Source of the DNA: Saprospiraceae bacterium
GTDB lineage: Bacteria > Bacteroidota > Bacteroidia > Chitinophagales > Saprospiraceae
Direction of reading: 5' to 3'
Assembly (NCBI GenBank): GCA_029262975.1
Contig: JAJCYJ010000123.1
Span: 1 to 5,724, forward strand
Length of the DNA stretch: 5,724 nt
In this document: positions 1 through 5,724 of the stretch, piece after piece
How positions within the stretch are numbered: position 1 is the stretch's first letter
How the letters are laid out: each line of letters begins with the position of its first letter
Made by a program: the position numbers and the translations under genes
The notes under the pieces: model-generated
The model's input: the letters and a program-made list of their open reading frames with translations, nothing else
Told to the model about the DNA's origin: nothing
The model's database searches: none

Positions 1-1733
1 ATGGTGACCTTGATATTGTCGCCTTTGAACCTTCAGGGACCACGGTCTATTATTATAAAAATTTAGCTGTAGAAATGGGATTTCCTCTTGATTCTCTAGT
101 ATATCGGATAGAGGACAACTGCTACGGAGGGATGGTTGAAAGCGGGTTTTCTCAAGAAGTTACGCTCAGTTCTCAAGCTGGTATTTGTGCCTCATTTCTT
201 TGGACACCCGATGAAACGATAGCCGCTACCAGACATTCCGGATCAACGGTAACATCTATAGAAATTACAGGTGACAGCCTCCCGGATTTAATCCTTGGTG
301 ACATTTCTTATAACGGTCTTGTTATGCTCACTAATAGCGGTACAATCGATCAGGCTCACTTTACAGATCAGGAAGTGCGCTTTCCAAATGGTGCCAATCC
401 GGCAGAAATAGAGCTATTCCTGAGTTCATTTTATGAAGATATTGACAATGACCAGCAAGAAGAATTGATTGTGTGTCCGAATGAGCGATTTAGTGCTCAG
501 TCCATTGATCACATCTGGACATTTGAGGTGGATAGAACAGCAGGACTAACGCCAATATTCACACTTTCTGATAAAAATTATCTGATTACCGACATCTTAT
601 ATCCGGGAACTAATACAGCTCCTTTATTTCATGATATGACTGGCGATGGGTTAATCGATTTGGTTATTGGCACAAACGGAACTTCGGCTGATGGCATTGA
701 TATCAACCCTAGATTGGTTTTATATCAAAATACGGGTACGGAAACCACTCCTGAATTTACATTGACCAGTGCAGATTTTTTGGAAATGGCTGCATTCAAG
801 ACTACTTCCAGACATTTTGCACCTGCGGCAGGCGATTTGGATGGAGATGGTGATGATGATCTGGTACTGGGAGATAATTCAGGCCGATTATACTACCTGG
901 AGAATATTTCAACGGATGGATCGATACCTGTATTCGATGTCCCCGTGTATCCGGCATTCGATATTAAAGTCAGTGCATCTGCCCAGCCTGCCATTTACGA
1001 TTATAATGGTGACGGATTGGGTGACTTGATCATAGGAGAACAAAACTTCAATTCCAATAATGGGGATCGAGGTAGTCTGAACTACTTTCAAAATATTGGA
1101 ACAGTAGGCACACCAGACTTTAACCCGGATGAAAAGATAGCTCCTAACAACCCTGTTTTTGGTCGAATTAACTTGAAGGAGGCTGGCTTTATAAATAATT
1201 ACAGCGCTCCATACCTGATCAATCTGGGAGAAAAAATACTTGTGGCTTCGGGTAGTGCACAAGGATTTATTCATTTGTATGAGACTAATGCTTTGATGGC
1301 AGAGGATAGCTTTGCTCTTTTGGATAACAGGTTTGGAATGATCAGAGAAGGTGAAAACACGAGGATAAGTTTTGCAGATCTTAACAGAGATCAATTTCTT
1401 GAAATGGCAGTTGGCTCCAGGAGAGGGGGTATCGCCATTTATCATACCGACTTATTCATCGATTTTGCCTCTGCAAATGAGGATGTCAGCATAAATCATC
1501 CTTTCACGATTTATCCAAATCCGACCAATCATATGCTACGTATTCAGTCGGATGACATACGTCTCGCAGGCTATCAATTTTCAATTTACGATGTTACGGG
1601 CGCACTTATGATGAGAAGGGAGATCACACAAGATGAAATTGATGTTTCCGGGCTAAAGGAAGGAGCCTATTTCTTAGAAGTATCTATTGATAATCAGAGT
1701 TATGTACACCGATTTGTCAAAGTCAGGTACTAG
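1..1733 (+). CDS. Secreted FG-GAP/VCBS repeat beta-propeller protein with T9SS sorting domain (5' partial)
   Basis: The reading frame is open from the left edge (first full codon at 3) to TAG at 1731-1733, giving 576 residues of a longer protein. The ATG at 75 is internal: the codons before it already encode a repeat reading GDLDIVAFEPSG. Calcium-loop repeats of the D-x-[DN]-G-D-x-x-D-[LI]-[VIL] type lie at 3-59, 264-302, 438-476, 633-671, 831-875 (best copy, GDLDGDGDDDLVLGD), 999-1037 and 1371-1418. Most are followed by a strand such as YQNTGT, YLENIS or YFQNIGT and then a P-x-F turn. A degenerate blade without the Asp loop sits near 1218-1280. In known families this pattern folds into a beta-propeller that binds Ca2+ and often ligands or polysaccharides. 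The C-terminal domain (1494-1730) predicts export by T9SS and surface attachment or release. The substrate or partner is unknown, and no catalytic domain is visible in this part. It converges on the minus-strand gene that ends at 1799. Confidence 0.92.
   Translation, partial: GDLDIVAFEPSGTTVYYYKNLAVEMGFPLDSLVYRIEDNCYGGMVESGFSQEVTLSSQAGICASFLWTPDETIAATRHSGSTVTSIEITGDSLPDLILGDISYNGLVMLTNSGTIDQAHFTDQEVRFPNGANPAEIELFLSSFYEDIDNDQQEELIVCPNERFSAQSIDHIWTFEVDRTAGLTPIFTLSDKNYLITDILYPGTNTAPLFHDMTGDGLIDLVIGTNGTSADGIDINPRLVLYQNTGTETTPEFTLTSADFLEMAAFKTTSRHFAPAAGDLDGDGDDDLVLGDNSGRLYYLENISTDGSIPVFDVPVYPAFDIKVSASAQPAIYDYNGDGLGDLIIGEQNFNSNNGDRGSLNYFQNIGTVGTPDFNPDEKIAPNNPVFGRINLKEAGFINNYSAPYLINLGEKILVASGSAQGFIHLYETNALMAEDSFALLDNRFGMIREGENTRISFADLNRDQFLEMAVGSRRGGIAIYHTDLFIDFASANEDVSINHPFTIYPNPTNHMLRIQSDDIRLAGYQFSIYDVTGALMMRREITQDEIDVSGLKEGAYFLEVSIDNQSYVHRFVKVRY
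1494..1730 (+). other. T9SS type A C-terminal sorting domain
   Basis: The last roughly 79 residues match the Por secretion-system C-terminal domain. They begin with FTIYPNPTNHMLRI, which carries the YPNP motif, followed by a strand SIYDVTGALMM, then the DVSGLKEGAYFLEV segment typical of [DN]-[VLI]-S-x-L-x-x-G-x-Y, and end in a basic HRFVKVRY tail. In characterised Bacteroidota this domain takes the protein through the type IX translocon and is usually removed at the surface. The call comes from motif recognition. Confidence 0.93.
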
Positions 1734-1740
1734 ATTTTAT

Positions 1741-1774
1741 AGGTACATCCTTAATTAAACCATCTGACGTACCT
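1741..1774. repeat. Short inverted repeat in the convergent gap, possible weak terminator
   Basis: The 65-base gap between the two converging stop codons (1734-1798) contains AGGTAC at 1741-1746 and its complement GTACCT at 1769-1774, with a 22-base loop that includes the palindrome TTAATTAA at 1751-1758. A further direct copy of AGGTAC lies at 1725-1730, just before the TAG stop. A transcription end is expected here because both neighbours finish here. However, the 6-bp stem is short and no long T run follows it, so a terminator role is only tentative. Confidence 0.25.
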
Positions 1775-1798
1775 TTCTAAATGTGTTGTCTTATTTTC

Positions 1799-3508
1799 TC
1801 AATATCCCATGGCACTATCATCACCTCGTTTATCAGCTGCAATATCCAGGCGACCATCCGGTAAAACAAGAATAGCTTCTACTGCACCGATGTAACCATC
1901 ACGCTGATTAATTTCATGTCCCAATGATTTTAGCGCTGATTGGGTCCCTTCATCAAAACAGTCTTTTTCAAGCATGACCATATCTGGTACCCATTGATGA
2001 TGAAATCTACATGATTGTACAGCGTCATTTGCACCCATTTTAAAATCTACGACATTGATAATGGTCTGAAAAACCGATGTGATTATTGTGCTTCCACCTG
2101 GCGTGCCAACCACTAGTTTTAATTCTCCATCTTTTGTGACAATTGAAGGTGTCATAGAACTCAGCATTCTTTTTCCCGGTGCTATACTGTTGGCTTCATT
2201 TCCGATCAGACCAAAGAAATTTGGAACACCTGGTTTTGCACTAAAATCGTCCATTTCATTATTCAATAAGAATCCAGCTCCTCCCACTACCACTTTAGAT
2301 CCATAGCCTGTGTTTATGGTCGTTGTTACGGCAACTGCGTTTCCGTCTTTATCAATAATAGAAAAGTGAGTCGTTTGCTCACTTTCGTGATCAGCGAACT
2401 CTCCTGCAAGGATATCATCACTGTTTGTTGCTTTGTCAGGATTAAAATTGGCCATTCGTTCTTTATTATATCCATCATCCATAAGTTGAGCGATAGGTAC
2501 CGGGTAATAATCCATATCTCCGATGTGGGTAGCACGGTCTGCAAAAGCACGGCGTTCAGCTTCGATCATCAGGTGAACGGCCTCTATGCTATGAAAACCA
2601 TAATCCGATAATGGGAAAGATTCGACAGCACTTAGTAGTTGTTGTAAGGCGATCCCACCACTAGATGGGGGAGGCATAGAAATGATTTCATGTCCTTTAT
2701 ATTCTCCGATCAAAGGGGTACGCCATATGGCCGTATAATTCGCGAGATCTTCTTTAGTAATTAATCCACCACCTCTTTGCATTTCTGAAGTTATACTGTC
2801 CGCAACCCAACCTTCGTAGAATCCGGCTTCCTTATGATCTCTGATTTCTTGGAGCACATTAGCTAATTCCGGTTGTTTGAATGTATCACCCATTTGCCAG
2901 GTGCCATTTTCTTTTACAAACCTCGGCGTTCTTGTATTCAGTTCGATGAATCTATCTCTGGTTCTGTTAAGTCCATTCGCTTCTCTTTCGGTGAGGATGA
3001 GTCCTTTACTTGCCAACTCTATACTTGGTTGGATCAAGGCAGCCCAATCACCGAGCTTGGAATATTTTGAAAATGCTTTGACCATTCCGTCGACAGAACC
3101 AGGAACACCAGCTGCCAAGTGTCCATTTATACTTAATCCTTCAATTACGTTTCCTGTACTATCGAGATACATGTCCCGATGTGCTGCAGCCGGAGCCATC
3201 TCCCTGAAGTCGAGAGCATCAGTTGTGCCATCAGCATTTCTAAGGACCATAAATCCACCACCACCGATATTACCTGCACCGGGGTAACATACTGCTAAAG
3301 CGAACTGAGTAGCAATGGCTGCATCCACAGCGTTCCCGCCTTTACGCATAATTTCAAGACCTATTTTACTCGCCAAAGGATGTGCCGAAGCAATTCCGGC
3401 ATCTTTGGATATCACGGATTTTTCTATGATATAAGGAGCAGTAGCAGTAGTTGTATCGGGTCTGCATGCTATGACGCACAGAAGAACACCTAATAGGAGT
3501 TTAGACAT
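1799..3508 (-). CDS. ggt: Gamma-glutamyltransferase, lipoprotein form (gamma-glutamyltranspeptidase/glutathione hydrolase)
   Basis: This 569-residue Ntn-hydrolase is close to the usual 570-580. The family cleaves the gamma-glutamyl bond of glutathione and related compounds, passing the glutamyl group to water or an amino acid. The precursor cuts itself before a Thr that becomes the nucleophile. Here the site is EQ|TTHFS, so Thr379 (codon 2372-2374) starts a 191-residue small subunit. Aligned from memory to the E. coli enzyme with an offset of 12, the active-site set is intact: Arg102 (DFREMAP), Thr397, Asn399, Asp421, Ser450-Ser451 and Gly471-Gly472. E. coli Gln430 is Glu418 here. The lid loop (PGVPNFFGLIG) is present, with Phe432 where E. 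coli has gating Tyr444. The N-terminus is a lipoprotein signal: hydrophobic residues 4-14, lipobox VIAC, Cys15. The mature enzyme is therefore probably membrane-anchored, outside the cytoplasm. No clear ribosome site precedes the ATG. The upstream gene ends 44 bases away on the same strand, so co-transcription is possible. Confidence 0.96.
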   Translation of the reverse strand: MSKLLLGVLLCVIACRPDTTTATAPYIIEKSVISKDAGIASAHPLASKIGLEIMRKGGNAVDAAIATQFALAVCYPGAGNIGGGGFMVLRNADGTTDALDFREMAPAAAHRDMYLDSTGNVIEGLSINGHLAAGVPGSVDGMVKAFSKYSKLGDWAALIQPSIELASKGLILTEREANGLNRTRDRFIELNTRTPRFVKENGTWQMGDTFKQPELANVLQEIRDHKEAGFYEGWVADSITSEMQRGGGLITKEDLANYTAIWRTPLIGEYKGHEIISMPPPSSGGIALQQLLSAVESFPLSDYGFHSIEAVHLMIEAERRAFADRATHIGDMDYYPVPIAQLMDDGYNKERMANFNPDKATNSDDILAGEFADHESEQTTHFSIIDKDGNAVAVTTTINTGYGSKVVVGGAGFLLNNEMDDFSAKPGVPNFFGLIGNEANSIAPGKRMLSSMTPSIVTKDGELKLVVGTPGGSTIITSVFQTIINVVDFKMGANDAVQSCRFHHQWVPDMVMLEKDCFDEGTQSALKSLGHEINQRDGYIGAVEAILVLPDGRLDIAADKRGDDSAMGY

Positions 3509-3552
3509 AGTTTTTATTTATGTCGTCAATCTAAGAAAAAAGACGGAAGCTA

Positions 3553-4203
3553 CTATGACATCGGTGGGATGAGATTTTTAAAGTGACCATTCAATTGGAC
3601 TTTCTTTCTCATTTCTTCCGCTTCTTTAACCATCGGTATCATCTGATCCAAATGATTTAGCATATAATGTTGCCTGTCCACTTCTGAGATTATTTTTAAA
3701 AACGCGTACTCTTGATCTTTATTAAAACCTACTTTATGGGCTATTTCAAAAGTGATAAAATCTTTATCTAGTACTTCCGGCCATTTTGGAATATCCATGA
3801 ACGTGTATAATTCCTCGATCCTGTTTCTAATAGCAGATCGCAATTCTGATTTACCATCCTTTTCCCAATACAATTCTTCGATGTATCCACCCGGGTATAA
3901 TTTTCCAGGGTACTTTTTGACATACCTTTTTAGCTCAAAGGGTCTAACACCTTTTGTTTTGATATCCATCTTTCCGTCACCATAAGATTTGGCAACTGAG
4001 ACAAAGGATACGATTGTGCCGTGCTTTAATGGATATCCATGTCGATAAAATGGAATTCCGAAATTGATTTTTTCCTTTAGGCAATCCTTGATTAATTCAC
4101 GATATCGCGGCTCGAATATGTGAAGATTTAGAGATTCGTAGGGATAAACTACGATCTCGAGCGGAAACATAGGAAGTAGTATCAAATCTCCCTTTTTTAT
4201 CAT
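3553..4203 (-). CDS. Stand-alone LON-N substrate-binding domain protein
   Basis: This 216-residue cytoplasmic protein has no signal peptide. Residues 8-42 carry the hallmark start of the Lon protease N-terminal domain (PF02190): LLPMFPLEIVVYPYESLNLH followed by IFEPRYRELI. Residues about 45-110 continue the expected beta-rich fold (FGIPFY, GTIVSFVSVAKSY, DIKTKGVRPFEL), and residues about 117-205 look helical and charged, like the helical part of Lon-N. There is no AAA+ ATPase module and no Ser-Lys protease domain, so it is not a Lon protease. Free-standing LON-N proteins of about 200 residues are widespread, and their role is mostly unknown; binding of protein substrates or a partner is inferred from the Lon domain. 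It lies between a secreted orphan upstream (62-base gap) and gamma-glutamyltransferase downstream (44-base gap), on the same strand. The ATG at 4203 is chosen because LILLPMFPLE follows within a few residues, as usual for the family. Confidence 0.9.
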   Translation of the reverse strand: MIKKGDLILLPMFPLEIVVYPYESLNLHIFEPRYRELIKDCLKEKINFGIPFYRHGYPLKHGTIVSFVSVAKSYGDGKMDIKTKGVRPFELKRYVKKYPGKLYPGGYIEELYWEKDGKSELRSAIRNRIEELYTFMDIPKWPEVLDKDFITFEIAHKVGFNKDQEYAFLKIISEVDRQHYMLNHLDQMIPMVKEAEEMRKKVQLNGHFKNLIPPMS

Positions 4204-4240
4204 AACGCATTATTGTCTTCAAAAGTTAATCGAGACCTAG

Positions 4241-4257
4241 AAAAAATAGATTTTTTT
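4241..4257. repeat. A/T-only inverted repeat in the 62-base spacer
   Basis: The spacer 4204-4265 between the secreted orphan and the LON-N gene is very AT-rich. It contains AAAAAA-TAGA-TTTTTT (4241-4256, with one more T), overlapped by TTTTT-GT-AAAAA at 4253-4264. Read on the minus strand, this is an A/T hairpin followed by a T run, just after the orphan's stop. It could attenuate or end transcription, but A/T-only stems are weak and may be ordinary base composition. Further towards the LON-N start, the minus strand has TAACTTTTG, one base longer than the Bacteroidota -7 element TAnnTTTG, with no convincing -33 partner. Confidence 0.25.
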
Positions 4258-4265
4258 GTAAAAAC

Positions 4266-4688
4266 TCATTCGGGGAGGAAATTAAACTGCAGATCAATCA
4301 AGCACTCCCTGATAGTCAACTCTTCGTAGAAGCACCCTTTGCATGTCGAAATTAAATCTGTTTTATCCTTTATGTCAAGTACCTTATCTATAGCATATTC
4401 ACTGAGCTCTGCTCCGCCATTCGCAAGACGGATTAACCCTTCGGCTGCATAAGTCTGAATCACCAGGTTAGGACTGCTTAACCAGGATTCAATGGATTCT
4501 ATTTCCTGATTTACGATCAAATCTTCAAGTATGATTCTTGTAGGAGGATGTTTACCGGCGATGCCACAATATGCACCATAGGTTTTCATTCCATTAGTGA
4601 GCGATTTTGACAAAGTAGGTAAGGAGGCGTTTTGTGCCACCATGTTAGAAGTAAATAAACAAAGCAGAAAAAAATTGATAATTCTCAT
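4266..4688 (-). CDS. Small secreted protein of unknown function with CxxC
   Basis: This is a 140-residue protein I cannot assign to a named family. Residues 1-18 are a Sec signal peptide (Met-Arg start, hydrophobic IINFFLLCLF core, small and polar residues up to VAQ), with cleavage likely near Ala18, so the mature part of about 120 residues is periplasmic or outside the cell. Residues about 52-90 read like one or two HEAT-type helical hairpins (LEDLIVNQEIESIESWL, then VIQTYAAEGLIRLAN). The mature part has four cysteines: Cys41 (AYCGIAGKHPP), Cys116 and Cys119 (STCKGCFY) and Cys129, an even number that would suit two disulphides or a metal site. I have a vague recollection of similar YCG...AAEGLIRL...TCxGC orphans in Bacteroidota, unverified. 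It is the first gene of the minus-strand run and has its own promoter candidate upstream. The ATG at 4688 is supported by the signal peptide that follows it. Confidence 0.82.
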   Translation of the reverse strand: MRIINFFLLCLFTSNMVAQNASLPTLSKSLTNGMKTYGAYCGIAGKHPPTRIILEDLIVNQEIESIESWLSSPNLVIQTYAAEGLIRLANGGAELSEYAIDKVLDIKDKTDLISTCKGCFYEELTIRECLIDLQFNFLPE

Positions 4689-4725
4689 TAGAGGTATTTC
4701 TAATCTTTAGATGTAAAAAGACATT

Positions 4726-4757
4726 CAAATACATAAATGTTCGCACCGTTTTCAAAA
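4726..4757 (-). promoter_or_regulatory. Candidate Bacteroidota-type promoter for the minus-strand gene run
   Basis: Read on the minus strand, TTTTG (complement of 4753-4757) is followed after exactly 19 bases by TGTATTTG (complement of 4726-4733). The Bacteroidota sigma-ABfr consensus is a -33 TTTG and a -7 TAnnTTTG about 19-21 bases apart. The match is complete except for G in place of A at the second -7 position. Transcription would begin roughly 30 bases before the ATG at 4688, which is a sensible leader length. Identified by eye only. Confidence 0.4.
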
Positions 4758-4762
4758 CTTTT

Positions 4763-4788
4763 TTTGACCTAAGTCCTTAGATATTTTG
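4763..4788 (+). promoter_or_regulatory. Candidate promoter for mrp with an internal palindrome
   Basis: On the plus strand, TTTG at 4763-4766 is followed by TATTTTG at 4782-4788, one base shorter than TAnnTTTG. The 15-base spacing is short for the Bacteroidota consensus, so the match is weak. Between the two boxes lies a perfect inverted repeat, CTAAG-TC-CTTAG (4769-4780), a position where a dimeric repressor or activator could bind. The ATG of mrp is 35 bases after the -7-like box. Confidence 0.28.
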
Positions 4789-4810
4789 ATTAGCAAAGGA
4801 ATAGGATCAA

Positions 4811-4824
4811 ATTTGCGTGCAAAT
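4811..4824. repeat. 14-base palindrome overlapping the mrp start codon
   Basis: ATTTGC-GT-GCAAAT is a perfect inverted repeat with 6-base arms and a 2-base centre. Its last two bases are the A and T of the mrp ATG (4823-4825). As RNA it could form a 5-bp stem (AUUUG/CAAAU) with a four-base CGUG loop that partly hides the start codon. As DNA it has operator-like symmetry. Chance is possible at this length. Confidence 0.35.
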
Positions 4825-5724
4825 GATAGATAATAACAAAGTAGTAGATATTTTACGCCAGGTTAAAGATCCGACGACAGGAGTAGATTTGATAACGAGC
4901 AGGCGAGTCAGTGAATTGAAAGTAAAGGGTGAACAAATATTTTTCACACTTTCAGTTAATGATCTTGGCCAGCAAGCAAAATTTGCGATCAATTCTGAAT
5001 GCTACGCATTACTAAAGGATAACTTTAAGACTGCTGAAATTCACATCCATTTCGCCAACCAACAAGGTGGCAATAAGACCATCTTACCACAGGTTAAGAA
5101 TGTTGTGGCTGTAGGCTCAGGGAAAGGTGGAGTTGGTAAATCAACTATTGCAGTAAATCTCGCATTAGCACTTCAGAAGAAAGGATATAAGGTTGGCCTG
5201 ATGGATGCCGACTTATATGGACCATCGATTCCAACTATGCTTGGATTGGTAGGATCAAAACCCAAAATACAGGAAGTATACGGCAAACCTAAACTAACAC
5301 CAATTGAGAAATTTGGCATTCATGTGATCTCTATTGGGTTTATTATAGAACCAGAACAGGCCGTTATCTTAAGAGGACCCAGGTTAAGTGGAGTGATCAA
5401 ACAGTTCGTTAATGAATGTATATGGCCTGAACTTGATTATCTGATTATCGATTTACCTCCCGGTACAGGTGATATCCAACTTACGCTTGTGCAAAGCGTA
5501 CCCATTACGGGAGCTGTAGTTGTGACGACACCCCAGCAAGTGGCTGTAGCGGATGCTGTAAAGGCAACAAATATGTTTGCCCTGGATAGCATTAAAATTC
5601 CAATTTTGGGTATCGTTGAGAACATGGCATGGTTTACTCCTGCAGAATTACCTGACAACAAGTATTTTATTTTTGGAGAGGGTGGTGCCAAGACTCTGGC
5701 TAAAAAATATAAGACTGTTATGTT
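4823..5724 (+). CDS. mrp: Mrp/ApbC-family P-loop ATPase, Fe-S cluster carrier (3' partial)
   Basis: Three hundred codons are visible and the frame runs off the right edge; the family is usually about 350-380 residues. Residues 5-78 are a divergent MIP18/DUF59 domain (VVDILRQVKDPTTGVDLITS). Residues 92 onward are the ParA/MinD-type NTPase: deviant Walker A GSGKGGVGKST (98-108, signature Lys101, P-loop Lys106), DADLYGPS (128-135), RGP (184-186) and DLPPGTGD (210-217). Family members bind and hand over [4Fe-4S] clusters as cytoplasmic dimers. Two usual cysteine sites are absent: the TxPxCP stretch of the DUF59 domain is VNDLGQQAK (45-53), and the CPxC cluster motif expected just after ENM (266-268) is TPAELP (272-277). 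Only Cys60 and Cys199 are seen. I recall the same changes in other Bacteroidota Mrp proteins, so this seems lineage-typical rather than decay. The ATG at 4823 is preferred over an in-frame GTG at 4817; the only purine-rich stretches (AAAGGA 4795-4800, AGGA 4803-4806) lie too far upstream to decide. Confidence 0.95.
   Translation, partial: MIDNNKVVDILRQVKDPTTGVDLITSRRVSELKVKGEQIFFTLSVNDLGQQAKFAINSECYALLKDNFKTAEIHIHFANQQGGNKTILPQVKNVVAVGSGKGGVGKSTIAVNLALALQKKGYKVGLMDADLYGPSIPTMLGLVGSKPKIQEVYGKPKLTPIEKFGIHVISIGFIIEPEQAVILRGPRLSGVIKQFVNECIWPELDYLIIDLPPGTGDIQLTLVQSVPITGAVVVTTPQQVAVADAVKATNMFALDSIKIPILGIVENMAWFTPAELPDNKYFIFGEGGAKTLAKKYKTVM

Noticed and set aside
75..77. ATG as the start of the propeller protein
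   Set aside because: The same frame is open back to the left edge and encodes a repeat motif before this ATG, so the gene starts outside the window.
909..1445. 178-codon open frame on the minus strand, inside the propeller gene
   Set aside because: It is antisense to a repeat-coding gene with clear motifs, has no recognisable domain or plausible composition, and is a shadow of the Asp/Gly-rich coding strand.
2877..3287. 136-codon open frame on the plus strand, opposite the gamma-glutamyltransferase
   Set aside because: The opposite strand encodes well-conserved family motifs, and the translated shadow is Pro/Ser-rich without domain features.
3509..3552. CGTC/GACG pairing and TAGATTG in the gap before ggt, considered as terminator or promoter
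   Set aside because: The stem is only 4 bp, and TAGATTG lacks one T of the -7 consensus and has no clear -33 partner, so neither is supported.
4817..4819. GTG as an alternative mrp start
   Set aside because: It is in frame two codons before the ATG, but ATG is the stronger start and no ribosome site favours GTG. A start at GTG would add only Val/Met-Gln.
4807..4992. 61-codon open frame on the minus strand over the mrp start
   Set aside because: It overlaps the DUF59 domain of mrp antisense and shows no signal peptide, domain or start context.
5437..5691. 84-codon open frame on the minus strand, opposite mrp
   Set aside because: It lies wholly within the conserved ATPase domain of mrp and has no support of its own.
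1..5724. Mobile elements, CRISPR arrays, phage or toxin-antitoxin systems, tRNA or rRNA genes
   Set aside because: No transposase, integrase, regularly spaced repeats, cloverleaf-like arms or rRNA-like sequence were seen on either strand. The genes look like ordinary chromosomal ones.

Overview
This window looks like chromosomal DNA of a Bacteroidota member, possibly a Saprospiraceae-like or related marine or environmental lineage; the family-level guess is inference. Three signs support the phylum: a beta-propeller protein with a type IX secretion (T9SS) C-terminal sorting domain containing the YPNPT motif, weak or absent Shine-Dalgarno sequences with promoter-like TTTG / TAnnTTTG elements, and an Mrp/ApbC protein carrying the substitutions I recall from Bacteroidota homologues.

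Layout. Positions 1-1733 (+) hold the 3' part of a large secreted FG-GAP/VCBS repeat protein whose start lies before the window. It converges, across a 65-base gap, on a minus-strand run of three genes read from right to left: a small secreted protein of unknown function with a conserved-looking CxxC (4688-4266), a stand-alone LON-N substrate-binding domain protein (4203-3553), and a complete gamma-glutamyltransferase with a lipoprotein signal (3508-1799). The gaps between these three are 62 and 44 bases, so they may be one transcript. A 134-base divergent intergenic region (4689-4822) separates them from an Mrp-family P-loop ATPase (4823 to the right edge, +), which is cut by the window end. 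This region holds a plausible promoter for each direction and two short near-perfect palindromes.

How they work together. No obvious shared pathway links the genes. The propeller protein should be exported across the outer membrane. The gamma-glutamyltransferase should sit as a lipoprotein on the periplasmic side or cell surface, splitting glutathione or other gamma-glutamyl compounds. The LON-N protein and Mrp are cytoplasmic, and Mrp serves Fe-S cluster delivery in its family. I see no mobile element, CRISPR array, tRNA or rRNA, and no clearly new multi-gene system. The points most worth a second look are the missing cysteine ligands in Mrp, the lipoprotein form of the gamma-glutamyltransferase, the four-cysteine secreted orphan, and the palindromes in the divergent promoter region.
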